A stretch of DNA of 64,000 bases from Ophioderma brevispina (taxonomy: Eukaryota > Echinodermata > Ophiuroidea > Amphilepidida > Ophiodermatidae), in contig JAMKCH010084889.1 in the NCBI GenBank assembly GCA_023653785.1, positions 31,967 to 95,966 on the forward strand, in the 5' to 3' direction. Both the position numbers and the translations under genes were made by a program. Positions 1 to 11,800 of the stretch are shown here, piece by piece (the stretch's first letter is position 1; each line of letters starts with the position of its first letter). Below the pieces are notes generated by a model. The model was given only the letters and a program-made list of their open reading frames with translations, had not been told where the DNA came from and made no database searches.

Positions 1-244
1 TTGCATGATTATTTTTAATTGGTATTTCTAGAGTATAGATATAATGAAATTATTTTGGTTTCAAAACCTTATATTTGGGTTGCTGAGGATGGAAATGTGC
101 GACCACTCCTTTTCGGAGAGTGACACTTTTTTCAACTTGCCCTAGGTCATAGGTCAAAGTTCGGATTCAATTTTTATTTGATTGGTTCTTACGTGACCCC
201 CATTACTTGTGTTCGTGTCCATATCAACTCCCATGGTAAAGTGG

Positions 245-745
245 TTATCTGCGTTGGGACCAGGGCCGTATCCAGGGGGGTGGCTGGGGTGCGACGCACC
301 CCCCCCCCCAAAAAATGACAAAGGTCCGCTTGTATGATGTTGACGGTCCGTCTTTGTAATTTTGAAGGTCCTCTTTGTCATTTAAGGTCCGTTTTGTGAA
401 GTTAAGTTTGCGGCTTTGCCTAAAAAACTTATTTTGTTTACTGGTTGTATGTATATTGTATATTCAATGACTACGCAGCTGTTAATTCAATGCAGTACGC
501 ATCGTTGGTGTTATTATATCCTGTTTTCTGCAATGGTGCGCTGTCTGTTTTTGTTTGTTACCCTCCCCCCCCCCCTTCAGAATTTGGAGCCGACGGTGAA
601 AAATTTTGGTCAACCGGCGAGCGCAGGGAGCCAAAAGTAATTGTTTTGTTGGTAACCAAAAGGTCCGCTTTCTGGCAAGTCCGCCCCCCCCCCCCGTCTA
701 CGGGCCTGGTTGGGACCCTAGGACCCCCCCCCCCCCTTGGGCACT
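245..745. repeat. Degenerate C/G-homopolymer interspersed repeat
   Basis: The text around 260-310 reads as a 'CCGTATCCAGGGGGG'-type repeat end next to a C run. It is followed by short imperfect repeats of a 'AAGGTCCGCTTTGT'-like word (about 320-410) and more C runs at about 565, 685 and 725. A related piece lies at about 7375-7480, where the motif 'TTTGGAGGCGATGGTTAAAAAA' has its counterpart. The open frames across it are proline-rich only because of the C runs, so I regard it as non-coding transposon debris. Class not assignable by eye. Confidence 0.4.
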
Positions 746-1863
746 AACGGAAGTTTTTTTTAAGATTGGGCCACTTACTTTTAAGATGCCAGTTATGTGA
801 AGATCTCTTCCTTGTTTCATCATTTCAAATTTTGGTAATTACCTTAGCAAGTTTCTGTGGCACGCGGCTAGTGGTTTCGATGGGATTATTTTACTTGCAT
901 GTATTTTATTTATTAATATTCTGCACACTATTTTCCAAGGTTTTGCATCTAACATTCCCAGGGGCACCACACCAATTAAATTCGAAGGTGAAAATTATTG
1001 GTCACTTGCCTATATGTGACTGTCCCAATGGTTGGGTCTATGTCACAGTCCACAGAGCTGAAGAATCCAGGGTCTACCCCATTGGCTACAAGTTCATCAT
1101 AAAGCACCTTCTAACCAAGTTTGCCATTTATAAGACCCCAGGCCATTTTCCTGTAAGAGTGTGATATTTACAAAAACATGTTACCTGAATACCGGGCATA
1201 TGGTTGCTCCAGACTCTATTATCTTTTTAGCACTTCTAGTATTTTCCAAAATTTTATTATGGGTGTTTACACTTGAATTCCTCTAATAGATATTACAAAA
1301 GAAATGAAACATCAACTCAGTCTAATTCTAAAGAATTAATTGCCTTGGATACACTCTGTTTGCTCTCAGATGTAATGAGGTTTCACTTCCCTGTTGAAAT
1401 AATAATTCCATCAAGCCTATAACATTCTAGACTTCGCGTACACATAAATATAAAACTATCCAAGATTGAATCAAGTATGTTAAACAGAAGTATGGACCCT
1501 AAATGTAAACTTTCACGCTCACGTTTTCTAAGTCAACATCGTGCTACACACTATTGAATGTCTTACTGCCGTAATCCAAAGAAGTAATTTTGCTTAATTG
1601 AATTAACCTATGTTAAATCAAAATGACCAAATTGCAAGCACATAATACTTCCCTATTTTTTTCATCTTATTAATGTTTCGTCAAAATAAGCTATATTTTT
1701 TCCTCTGTTTCAAGCGGGTGACTTGCATGTTTGTAAAATAGAAGTCCAATTCCCGCGAGTTTCCCACTGTCATTACGAGGATAACAGCGTACAGTGTGTA
1801 CAGTATCAAAGGAAATATTGGCTAGTGCAAGAGGTGGGAGCACACTTATTTGTATTTAATGTT
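746..1863. other. No recognisable feature
   Basis: AT-rich sequence. A 132-codon plus-strand open frame covers 766-1164, but I see no domain, no convincing splice sites and no repeat of the neighbouring gene's modules in it. Nothing else was recognised. Confidence 0.4.
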
Positions 1864-2019
1864 GTGTTTGGTACATTTTGTGACCCCCTTTTTTCTGCTC
1901 CCATTGAATTCAGTCAGCAGCCTTGACGAATAAAGTACATATTCCCTGGCACTTTATTCCGCCAAGGCTGCTGAATTCAACTGGGAGCAGCAAAAGTGGG
2001 GTCAGTAAATTTACACCCG
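1864..2019. mobile_element. Hairpin MITE, copy 1 (same family as 41557-41709)
   Basis: An almost complete inverted repeat. The left arm has CTGCTCCC-ATTGAATTCAG..CAGCCTTGACG and the right arm has its complement ending GCTGAATTCAACTGGGAGCAG. The outer ends resemble GGTACATTTTGTGACCCC and its complement. The word TTAATGTT flanks both sides (about 1856-1863 and 2020-2027), which fits an 8-bp or slightly longer target-site duplication. No coding capacity; a non-autonomous cut-and-paste element, Mutator-like by arm length and duplication size (inference). Confidence 0.75.
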
Positions 2020-2027
2020 TTAATGTT

Positions 2028-4299
2028 ACTGTTACTACTTACTACTTAATAGCCAGATTCAAAGTGAAGTTGCTTCTTGTATTGATTCATGCTGGTGCTA
2101 TTTCAACCAGGGGTAAAAACACGGGTGCGTAAAAAGTTATGCATCACACCATTTGTGCAGTGTCCCAAAGAAATGTCAATCCTTGTCAGTTGTTACTTAC
2201 TTCAAAAATTACTGAGATTCAAATTGTAATTACACATTATAAATGCCGATATATTTTCTTGCTTATATTCGTCCCGTGTTGTCCGAAACGGTTCACTAGT
2301 TTTGAGCACGAAGGCGATATGCACCTATCTTAAATTACCCCATTCCAACTTGCTTAAAGCGCCACTGGCAAATTTTTCCACAAATAGGAACTTTTCTTCA
2401 ATTTGCTCTCAAATGATAGTCTAACTAGGCATGGAAGAACGAGATATATTTTACACATAAAAATAACATAAAAAACCCAAACAGATAGGGACATTGATAT
2501 GAGATAAAGAAATCCAGGTAATTTGGTAGGCCACCTTTTAAGTTTTCCATACTTTAAACCAAATGTGTAGATTACATGAATATTTTTACTCGTACTCACC
2601 GATATTAAAACACAAAGGTTAATAGTCCGTCAAACAGTGTCATAGCGGGGAAAGGGTAACATTCATACGGCGTGTGTGTTCTTGTATTAACGCCATTATT
2701 CGTCGTCGTCTGAATTTAACGTCGCCGGCGACGCATAAACTGATAAAATCGTTCTGTTTTACCCATAAGGAAGCGGATTCGTCTAAATCATTTCGGGTGA
2801 GGGCTTTGTATATTAACGCCTTACAACCATGCAAAAATATAGATTTGAAAAATCTTGAGGGGGCGCACTATTTTCAAATGTCCAGTGTCCTCCTTTAAGA
2901 TCGTTGAAGCTGGTTCACACCTTGAAAAGTTGAATCTAATGTTCTTCAATACTAACTCTCAATTTTTTTTCAAATAACTTACTAAAATAGTTGTCGTGTT
3001 CTTTATCATGGGTCTTGTAATCATTTTTAAGGGCCCAAGTTTTAGGCCTACACGTTTTTTTTTTTCCTACTCATTTAGATTGTACCTAGCAACTGACCAA
3101 ATAGTTTTTATCTCTGGTGATCTGATAAATGCGAGTGTATATGGTAATTGCACTGAGGGATTTAAATGCCAATGAATGGTTATGGTATTCATGGGTATTG
3201 ACGACTTTCTAGGTCTGGTATGGACCATTTGATGAAAATAAGAACAAAAACAAACAAAACAAAACAACAAAAAGTAACCCACTGGCGTTACATCGAAGTA
3301 TGCCAAATTCAGATTGAACCGACGTCTGGTTGGTATGGTAAAGCCCCGTGTAAGCCATGGACGCATGTGTACGAGAAGATTGTAAGGTGCGCTTCATGAT
3401 CACAACGTTGTATTTTCAGTTGGGACTATTCTGCCGCATTTGACACATTAATCGTGCCATTTTAGGTAGAAACTAGCCCATAACTTCGGTGTCACTGGCT
3501 TGTTAACAAATGGTGTTCTTCATACTGGAGAAGAGCAACCATAAATTAGTGTTTGTTTATAGGGTGAAACACATCAGGCTTCGACTTCTGTGGTTGACAC
3601 TCCCCTTAATTTTGAACCTACTAGAATTGTAGAAGCTAAGACTTTTCACCCCCCCCCATCTGGCTTAGATGGCCAAAACAACCATTGTAAGACATTCTTT
3701 CAATTCGTTGTTATTATTTAACATTATTATTATTATTACTTAATTTTTATTATTATATAATATAATTATTAGATTTAGGCCCATATTAGTATTATATTAT
3801 AATAATTATTATTCAATGTCATTTTTTTTTCATTATTATGTAGTCTATATGTGTGGAATCTAATATGTAGAACCAGTTTATAGTGGTGTCCATATTCTAC
3901 TAATTGCTTGCAAATGGCATCCACAGGCTCACTATCGGACGTTAGGATTTGTTTTCTAACATAATTGCCGCGGTCACATATTGCGTCATATGGAGGTTTC
4001 AGTACATCTTTTACGAATCTGATACTCAAATGTATGGCATTGTTTATCCTACTATTCTGGGAGATATTGACTATGCTAGTTATAGAATGTCAAAATGTGT
4101 GATCGTATTCAGAATGGATGACTTGCAACAAGTTAACATCAGACAGACTGAATCGTACAAATATACGCAGTTTGGTGTCGTTTTGACAAGCATATGACAG
4201 CATACTACACCTTGTGCAATTCCATTTAAATCTGTCGCTTTCGCTGTTTCATAGGATTTGACACTTACCATCATATAGCTAGAGACCTATTATTATCTA
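2028..4299. other. No recognisable gene; AT-rich
   Basis: Nothing coding was recognised on either strand. A low-complexity ATT-rich tract lies at about 3710-3800, and a short C run at about 3648-3656. Short open frames here lack domains or splice context. Confidence 0.4.
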
Positions 4300-4322
4300 A
4301 ACTGGATTATTGAAATGTACTT

Positions 4323-4682
4323 TTGAATGGCAAATTTTGTTTTGAAATCAGATCCAGACCGACTGCAATGTCTACACGCTCTTCTAGCACCATCAATTCT
4401 GAAGTAGCAATGGCCAAGACGCGAGTTATAGAGAGAGCTTTCGCCATTAATGCACCTAAACTGTATAAGGCTCTTCCAAAAATCATCAAATACAGCTCTC
4501 GTATTACCACTTTCAAATCTAAGCTCAAAATACATTTATACCCTCATTGATTGTTCTCAGGCTTGTTTTTTCTTGAAGATTTACTCGTATACCTTTTTAG
4601 TCTGTTGCTATTCTTTACTTTCTTTGCGCTTTGTATCTAGTTACAAAGGCGCATTGTAAATGATGTTGTTATTATTATTAGT
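4323..4682 (+). pseudogene. CR1/L2-like LINE, 3' end of ORF2 and tail
   Basis: The plus-strand frame at 4323-4550 reads like the extreme C-terminus of CR1/L2-type reverse transcriptase ORFs. It has an R-T-R-S-S-S stretch, then F-A-I-N-A-P-K-L-Y-K-A-L-P, then T-T-F-K-S-K-L-K and a stop. In such elements this tail reads roughly 'S/G-P-x-L-W/Y-N-x-L-P..F-K-x-x-L-K'. After the stop comes a short 3' UTR and a TTATTATTA tail, as LINEs of this clade have. It is 5'-truncated to the last ~75 codons, so it cannot move itself. Its tail was later split by the insertion at 4681-5115. Confidence 0.65.
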
Positions 4683-5132
4683 GAGTGAGTGAGTGAGCAT
4701 TGATATTTAACAAATCGACACAATTGTGTCATATCGTGTCATTGAGGTAAAAAACAACAATTTCATGCAATATAAAAACTTCAAAGTACAATTATAAAAA
4801 GATACACATCATACACATCATCCGTACATGTATCAAACGAGGTAAACTTATTGATTGCAACAACACACATAGAAAACACATGTCTACAGAAAAAAAAACT
4901 ACAAGAGTTATGCTGATATATTAGTTCATAATTATAATACACATCATGCACTGATGAAAAAGTTCATCACCCGTCCATGTATCAAGGAAGAATAATCAAT
5001 TTCAACAGTTTCAATTACTGCCAATCAACAATCACATCAGAACACGCAAACACAAGATCCCTATAAAAATGCCAAGACACATCATTTTTATTCTAATCCC
5101 CGATCCCGCAGCGGGTGTTGTTATTATTATTA
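4664..5132 (-). mobile_element. Retroposed-looking insertion with 17-bp target duplication
   Basis: The 17-bp word TGTTGTTATTATTATTA occurs at 4664-4680 and again at 5116-5132, bracketing 435 bp. The insert starts with GTGA repeats (4681-4697), which read on the minus strand as a CTCA-repeat 3' tail. It ends in a small GC-rich CCCGCAGCGGG palindrome, the 5' end on the minus strand. Tail plus duplication suggests target-primed insertion into the LINE tail. Because the duplicated word is itself repetitive, chance similarity is possible. Family not identified. Confidence 0.5.
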
Positions 5133-5544
5133 AAGATTTATTAAAGTCTTAAAATGTTTAATATTTAGTCGACCAGGTTATACTGAGCTGATTTGAACCA
5201 AAGTAAAGAGGTGAGGATAAAGAAAGAGGAAGGGGAAGACAAATAAAACAAACATCTACGTACTTAAGCATGCTTGGTGCATTAATCAGTAGAACTTGGA
5301 ACGACTTAAATTGTGGTATACTTACGTAATCACCTTTGTTCTCAAACCCAATGAAGAAAGGCAGATGAAATTTGAACAATAAGTGGGGAAAATGTTAGGC
5401 TTTAAGAATATAATGCAAAATTTCAACATTTTAAAAATAATTTTGAGATTATAGCACCAAATTAGAGGATTGCGTTTATTTTTGGACATGTATGTATATC
5501 CCAGCTACCCTAGACCATTACCCCTAACCTATATATCATGCTAT
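5133..5544. other. No recognisable feature
   Basis: AT-rich sequence with purine-rich text at about 5205-5245. No exon resembling the modules of the minus-strand gene was found, although the next exon of that gene should lie somewhere left of 6095. Confidence 0.35.
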
Positions 5545-5733
5545 TACTATTAAACCATGCCTGGGTAGGATGAAGCCACGGTAAACTCTAGTAGAAGCCC
5601 ACAACAATTCTGACGTTTACATTGATTGCCTGGCTTGGGTATAAGGGTGAAAGACTAATTAGAACCATCTAGTGGCTGGGTCCCTCCAAAGTTTCCCGCA
5701 GAATAGCTTGAAAACACGTTTTATCAGGTAAAG
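5545..5733 (+). pseudogene. 28S rRNA pseudogene, internal fragment
   Basis: This stretch follows a conserved internal part of eukaryotic large-subunit rRNA. Recognisable words in order are 'CCATGCCTGGGTAGG', 'AAACTCT-GTAGAAGCCC', 'CTTGGGTATAAGGGTGAAAG', 'AACCATCTAGTGGCTGG', 'TCCCTCCAAAGTTTCCC' and 'TTATCAGGTAAAG'. In intact 28S these read ...CTTGGGTATAGGGGCGAAAG..AACCATCTAGTAGCTGG..TCCCTCCGAAGTTTCCC. Many substitutions and small gaps show it is a decayed nuclear copy. It is directly followed by a piece that belongs upstream in the rRNA. Confidence 0.85.
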
Positions 5734-5936
5734 ATTGGCGAGTGGGAAATGTGGTGTAAGGAATCCATGGCTAACCAGGGAGTCACATCCTTGTGAAGGA
5801 GGTCCTCATCTCATAGAGTGTGTATGTTAGGCCGCTGCAGTTGCCCGTAGCCAATGCTCTTAGGCGTTCAAGAGTCAGGTTGTTTTGTAATTCCGCCCAA
5901 AGATGGGTGGTACACTCCATTCAAGGCTAAATAATA
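5734..5936 (+). pseudogene. 28S rRNA pseudogene, 5'-domain fragment (out of order)
   Basis: The words GGCGAGTGGGAA, ATGTGGTGTAAGGAA, GTGAAGGAGGTCC, TGTTAGGCCG, AGTCAGGTTGTTTTG and the block CCAAAGATGGGTGGTACACTCC + ATTCAAGGCTAAATA match the 5' domain of 28S rRNA. There the last block reads 'AAAGCGGGTGGTAAACTCCATCTAAGGCTAAATA'. In real 28S this lies upstream of the fragment at 5545-5733, so here the order is reversed on the same strand. It is a rearranged, decayed rDNA copy, not a functional rRNA gene. Confidence 0.82.
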
Positions 5937-6094
5937 AAAACCCTAACTCTAAACACTAACCGTAATTTTTAACCATACAATTTTGTGATTATGCTCATTA
6001 GAGCCCACAAATCGCTTAAAAGTTGCACAGATGTCAAAACTGAATGAGATAACAAGAATACATGTGTTAATACACTTTTGTAAATATACAATAC

Positions 6095-6255
6095 CTGTTG
6101 TTTCTACATCAAAGTTAGGTTTACACTCCGGTATTGGCACAGTGAAGTTTTCAAGTACAGGGACATGGTGGTTGATGTCATCAATGGTGAGGATGAGCTT
6201 CATATCAAGAGTAAACTTCATCACACCAGAGCTCTTATATTTAGTGACATTAAAT
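6095..6255 (-). CDS. Module-gene exon: strand segment of unit 3
   Basis: 161 nt: one base completing a codon, 53 codons, then one base. The acceptor reads tttgtttattttag and the donor is CAACAG|gtattg. The translation begins F-N-V-T-K-Y-K and holds L-I-L-T-I-D-D and E-N-F-T-V-P-I-P-E-C. It aligns with S-Y-E-I-D.. of unit 1, Y-R-I-D-Q-D-G of unit 2 and F-V-V-N-K-L of unit 0. Phases (2 in, 1 out) equal those of the unit-2 equivalent at 13212-13363. Two N-x-T sequons are present. The expected next exon (helical segment) was not found to the left. Confidence 0.72.
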
Positions 6256-8785
6256 CTAAAATAAACAAAAGTACAAAAGTCAAATCTGTAAGGTTGTGTT
6301 TTGTTCAATGCTTTGGGTCATTCTCATGAGTCATTTTAATATAAATATATCTCTAAAATATACTGCCCTTCAACCCATCGGCCGGAAGCAATCTCAAAAT
6401 TGACCCCATGACCTGCAAATGAGGTCAAATGAGGTCACCTACCCAGCAAGTTTAATGATCTATGACAAGTTATGCACTGAAGACAATCAAACGAGAACAA
6501 ATCTTTGTTTAAAAGAACTGATAATAAGTGTCACTTAAATTGAATAACTGGACTATCGTTGTTTCAAAGCATCGTCGTTTCTGATATGAACTCAAATAAA
6601 CAAGACTTGTATTGGAATTGAAATCAAGTTTTGGACGTGATATTGCACCTTGAGTTAAAATACATTAAAATGAATTAGAAGTCCACTTCAAACACTTACA
6701 TGGAAAATCTATGACCACAATAATCCATGTCCATTGCTTTAAAAGTTCTCTTCCACTTTATACGTATTAAGAGAATTTACAGTTCAAAAAATATACACTG
6801 CTTTCTTCATAATTAAAATAATACTTATTGTAAGTGAAACCACGCCACACCTGTCCTCATCTGTGAGATTCTACTCACCTCTACTGAATTCAAACCTTTC
6901 ATTAGGTATGTGTGAATTCACAAATCAGAACAGTTTGGAATTTATAACCCTTCTTCAATGCACTGTGTCTCTGAACAGAAGTGTCGAAGTGAGATGGGAT
7001 GAAAAGCATTGTGAAGAGTAGGAAATGCACCTTTAAAAAAGTGTCAACGTCATGATGAACATATGCCGTTTATATTCTTAATGTTTTGTTTCCAATCCTG
7101 CGTTTTTATTGAAACACGCTGTATAATAATATCATCCGATATTTGTATAGCACTTTTTCCAGAATTCAAAGCAAAATCATCACAATAATTTCACTTCACT
7201 TGGACCGCCAGCTGGTCAAGCACACAATCCTAACAGCACATAGACTGTGATATTTTCCATAACAGCTACCCGAATATCGCTGGGGTTGATGACGCAAGCA
7301 ATATAAAGTGGCTTGCTCAAGTACACATGTTGGCCGCCATTAATAGTACTATTGACATGGCGACGGTTAGTTACTGCCCCCTCCCCCATGTTCTGATTTT
7401 GGAGGCGATGGTTAAAAAATTGGTTTGGTAACCAATCCTGGTAAATCCGCACCCCCAATAAATTCCTGGATACGGGTCTGTTGACCGCAGCAGGGCTCGA
7501 ATTATGATCCCTGCACTTTTCTACCGGACCACATCACGTCATGCTCTCACTGCCTATGACACAATTACACGTATGCCTTGCAACCTCTTGCTGCACACAA
7601 TGAATTGTCAATTGGAAGTCAGAAGCCTCTATCAAACAGTTACATTTCATGGGATGGGTAATGTATTCTGGTGGTCCACAGGCGAGTTCCAGGTAACCCT
7701 AGACTAACAGTGTGCATCCAATGCAGCAAACGTTTGCTTAAAGCTGATATTTGGCGGCTAACAATCTGAAATTGCCACATATAAAATGCCTATTCTAGCT
7801 GATTCAATTTGTAAAAATTGAGCAAGAAAAAACTTACATCAATGAAAATGTATCACCCATATAGAGTACTTTCTCTGTTCCTGTAAGAAAAAAATGTATG
7901 AATTTATGTCTAATGTGAAAAATCATCATCAGGTTTCAGGTTTATTTCCATCTCATTGCACATGTACAGAAAATATAAATATTGTAACAAATGTGAAATA
8001 TGAACATGATATTTAATAGAATAGATTTACATATAAAAAATATATAATAGTGGCACCCATGCATAAATTACACATTAACATAAGTATGAAACTTAATTTG
8101 ATAAGGCATAAAAATACAATGATAAATTACGAGCACACGGAGAAAGTAAGGGTGCTGACCAAAATTACAATTTTGATAATTTTGAGAATGAAGATGATAA
8201 TTATTTTTATCTGCCTAAAATAATGGCACAGTATTTGATGTAAGGGATGACAAGTGTATTATATAAGATAGTCAGTGAATCAAGGGGAAGAAATGGTTTG
8301 ACTTTTCTGATGATACCGTTGTATTTAGAAATTATTTTAGTAACATGTAAAGTGTGCGATTTCCAAGACATGTCATCATCATTTAAAACGCCTAAAATTT
8401 AGTTGCGTTAACTTGTTCAAGTGGTTTATTGTCGATAATAATTTTAATATAATTTGACAGTAATGGTTATGTTTATTTCTGAAAACCATAAAATTATGTT
8501 TTTTTAATTTTAGAGAAAGTTTATTTATTTTAAACCAATTAGATTTTTGGGTTAATTCTTTATTTAAAGTTAGAATACAAAATATTAGTATCATCCGCGA
8601 ACATAATAAATTGAAGATAAGGCGAGCACTGAGGGAGGTCAATAATATAAAGTAGAAATAAAATGGGTAATAGAATCGCGCCTTGCGATACGCTGCAACT
8701 GATCGAAGAAGTGGTATTGGTTATAATCAACAAATTATAAACACTTAACTATTCTTAACTTAATGTTCAAAGTAGGTAATACATT

Positions 8786-8863
<78 letters not shown>

Positions 8864-11800
8864 TTACCCCAAGCATAATTAAAGACATTTGCCTCAAACA
8901 CATATTTCTCCACACCAACAGAGAAAGTGTAATCACAAGGATTGAAGTCAATCCAAGTTGTCACAGAGCATACAGCCAGCTTCAAGTCCAGGCTACGACA
9001 ACAATGCAGTCTGGTGCAGGTATCACCTGACAAAGCACAAGAGTCAAGACCGGAAACAAGTCTAGCATCACAACCTGAAAAATCCAAATTCTGAAGGTTT
9101 GTCACTATGACCAATTTGTTTTTGTCTGCTAATTTTCAAAATTAAACGTTCTAATCCTAACCTTTACTCAGTGCTTACTCTAATTTAGCTTCCTCTTACC
9201 ATAACCCTAAAATTATAGAATCAAACCTAAGTGCACATACCTTTGAAATTCCAGTAAGAAATGGGTTTGAAATACATACACAGTTACAAGAAAATAAGAA
9301 TCTTGAAAGTGAATTGACATAATAGTTAGCAAACACTCCTTTCCTAAATTCTATGCATTGTCTATGAATGAGCTTCATTATCATTAATAGCATAAATTGT
9401 ACAATTGCATCATTAAGATAACGAGTACAGGTAAGTGTTAAATCTTCAATGAGACTTGGTTAACCTACCGTCCTGTGGCGGAGGCAGCGTACATCCCTTT
9501 TCTCCATTAAGTATGTCCTGCAGTCCAAGCTTTCTTATGATTGCATTAATAGCAAACTGACTGGCAACATTGTTGACATGCTTCACAAATGCAGCTACTG
9601 TGTCATTACCTATACAAGGAGATATAAGGAAAACGTTCTATCTGAAATCACCTCTAAAGGTGTAAAGGATTTTATGGCAAAACTTTGCTCAATTAATGAG
9701 GACCACCAAAAAAAAAAGACTTGGAGAGAGCTGGAGTAAATTTATGCTTAAATAATATTTCAACTTAATCGTCGGTTGCTCGCTGGTTCTATCCGGTTAT
9801 TTCTGGCTGGAAGTATTCTCAGGGAGTCTATAATAATGGGAGAGGAACTAACCCCGTCTGGGTGACGCCTCTGTCCGACTGTTTCTCAATGTTGAGGGCA
9901 GTATTCGATTTTTAGTGGACTTGATGAGGGCTTGATAAGAGTGGCCCAAATTGTAACATTTACATGTTCAATGACACTGTTATAGAAGATAAAATCTAAA
10001 TCTAAGATAGTAAGCGATGTTTTTCTGATAAGTATTGTTTTTAAGATGATGAAATCGCGATTTTTTGGATATAACTTTCCGTATGTGTTGCAATCAAGAG
10101 CAATCCTGTAGGACTTTCACCAGTCTACCTAAGTCATTATCATAACCATGTTATCCCCATATTGCGCGGGGGCGCTATAACAGCAGTTCCCTGGTTTTGT
10201 ACGTGCTCAGTATAGGAGTTTCACAGGCCTGGTAGTCTGTATTGTTCTAGGCAATGAAACACTGAACAACCACCATGTTCCGCCGGTGAACTAATGGCTG
10301 AGGTTAAAGCCGCCTCTTAGTTCCCGTCTCCAAGTAATTCACCTGTGACTCATTTAGAGTGTCCTCTGTACACAGGTCCCCCCCCCCCCCGCTTGTATGT
10401 TTATGCCAATCAGTCTACACCGGGCTAGTACTGAGTAGACACGGATGAACTACCCACTAGACGCACACTCCCAGGCCAGGATTCCATGTATTTTTGCCAC
10501 ATAGTGTACACGAAGCGACTGTCTGCATCGTCATGGAGTACCTATGTGGTTTCATCGACTTTCAGCGCATAAGGTTATTTCTTGGGGGGGTCTACGTTTT
10601 TTTGCCCAAATTTCGATTGCAATTTTCTTGACTTTACCAATATGTTACATATGTATGTTGTATATCTTATTGTAGCCCATGTTGAAAAGTTGTGAAAAAA
10701 TGGTAATTATTTTGATCTTGTTGCCATGGTAACTGAACAGGGCCTCTCATTGGCTAAACACGGGAACAAACGTAACTTTTTATATTTTCCGATCAATATT
10801 GTGCCAAGTCCGATAATTTTTAAAGTTTTCAAGATATACATTCTGTTGTCTAGGTCTTGCTTTCATTTAACACATTGCTTGTAAACAACCGTTTAAATGG
10901 GTGAGATAGAACGCCCGAAAGACGTAAAACCCCAAACCAAAAGTTGCAGTTTTCAATGGGCATTGCAGTGTACTGCGACACGAACACGCTGACCACAATC
11001 AATATTACAAGTAGGCTTTCTCGCTCATTCAGTCGGAAATCCTCTTTGTGTAAAACCAATCCACACGTATGTTATATTAGCCTCCGTTTTGTGATTACAA
11101 ATATTATTTTGTTTCCCAATTTTATTTAAGAAATATTTCTCACGGGAAAAGTACTTTGTTTACTATAAAAAGGAGAATGTGGAATTCCCCTAGTGCTGTG
11201 TTGAGATATGCACCTGTTGTTTACAACTAGAGGTGAATGGGAAATCCCCAAGATGTAAATTTATAAACTGAGTCAACTTGTTTATGATTTGAGATAAAAA
11301 AATATCGCATAATTTGGGGGTTTCCCCATGATGTTATTTATGTAAGATGGTGCAATGCAGATGATGTCATTTATGTGAGACCCCATTGGTCAGCTAGTGC
11401 AAGGTTATATTTATGCTTGATGATGCTGTAATGATTAGTATTCTAATTAATTATTAATTATTCTGTTGTCTTTGAAGCCAAAATTGCTGGGAATCAAAAT
11501 AGGCTTCCAAATTGCGGACAGATAGTAATCGTGGTGATATAATGTGGAATATTAGTGTCGTCGAGGGACTTATTCAACCTTGTCGTCTTGAACTGCTGGA
11601 CAAAAGTTAGCTTCAAGACTTCAAGACGATGCCCATGGCTTTTGTTACCCTTGGAATTATATTGCATGCTGTCATTTCGGAGTCTTTACTGTGAGGACAT
11701 ATCATCGTTGAACTGCAACGCTTCTGTTAACTCTGGACATTAGTGGACTCTAATAAGTATCATGATCTTAAATCATTGTATGTAATTTTATTATGTGCAA

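Noticed and set aside
766..1164. 132-codon plus-strand open frame
   Set aside because: No recognisable domain, no splice context and no partner in the window; AT-rich DNA gives such frames by chance.
5545..5936. Functional 28S rRNA gene
   Set aside because: Short, diverged and in the wrong internal order.
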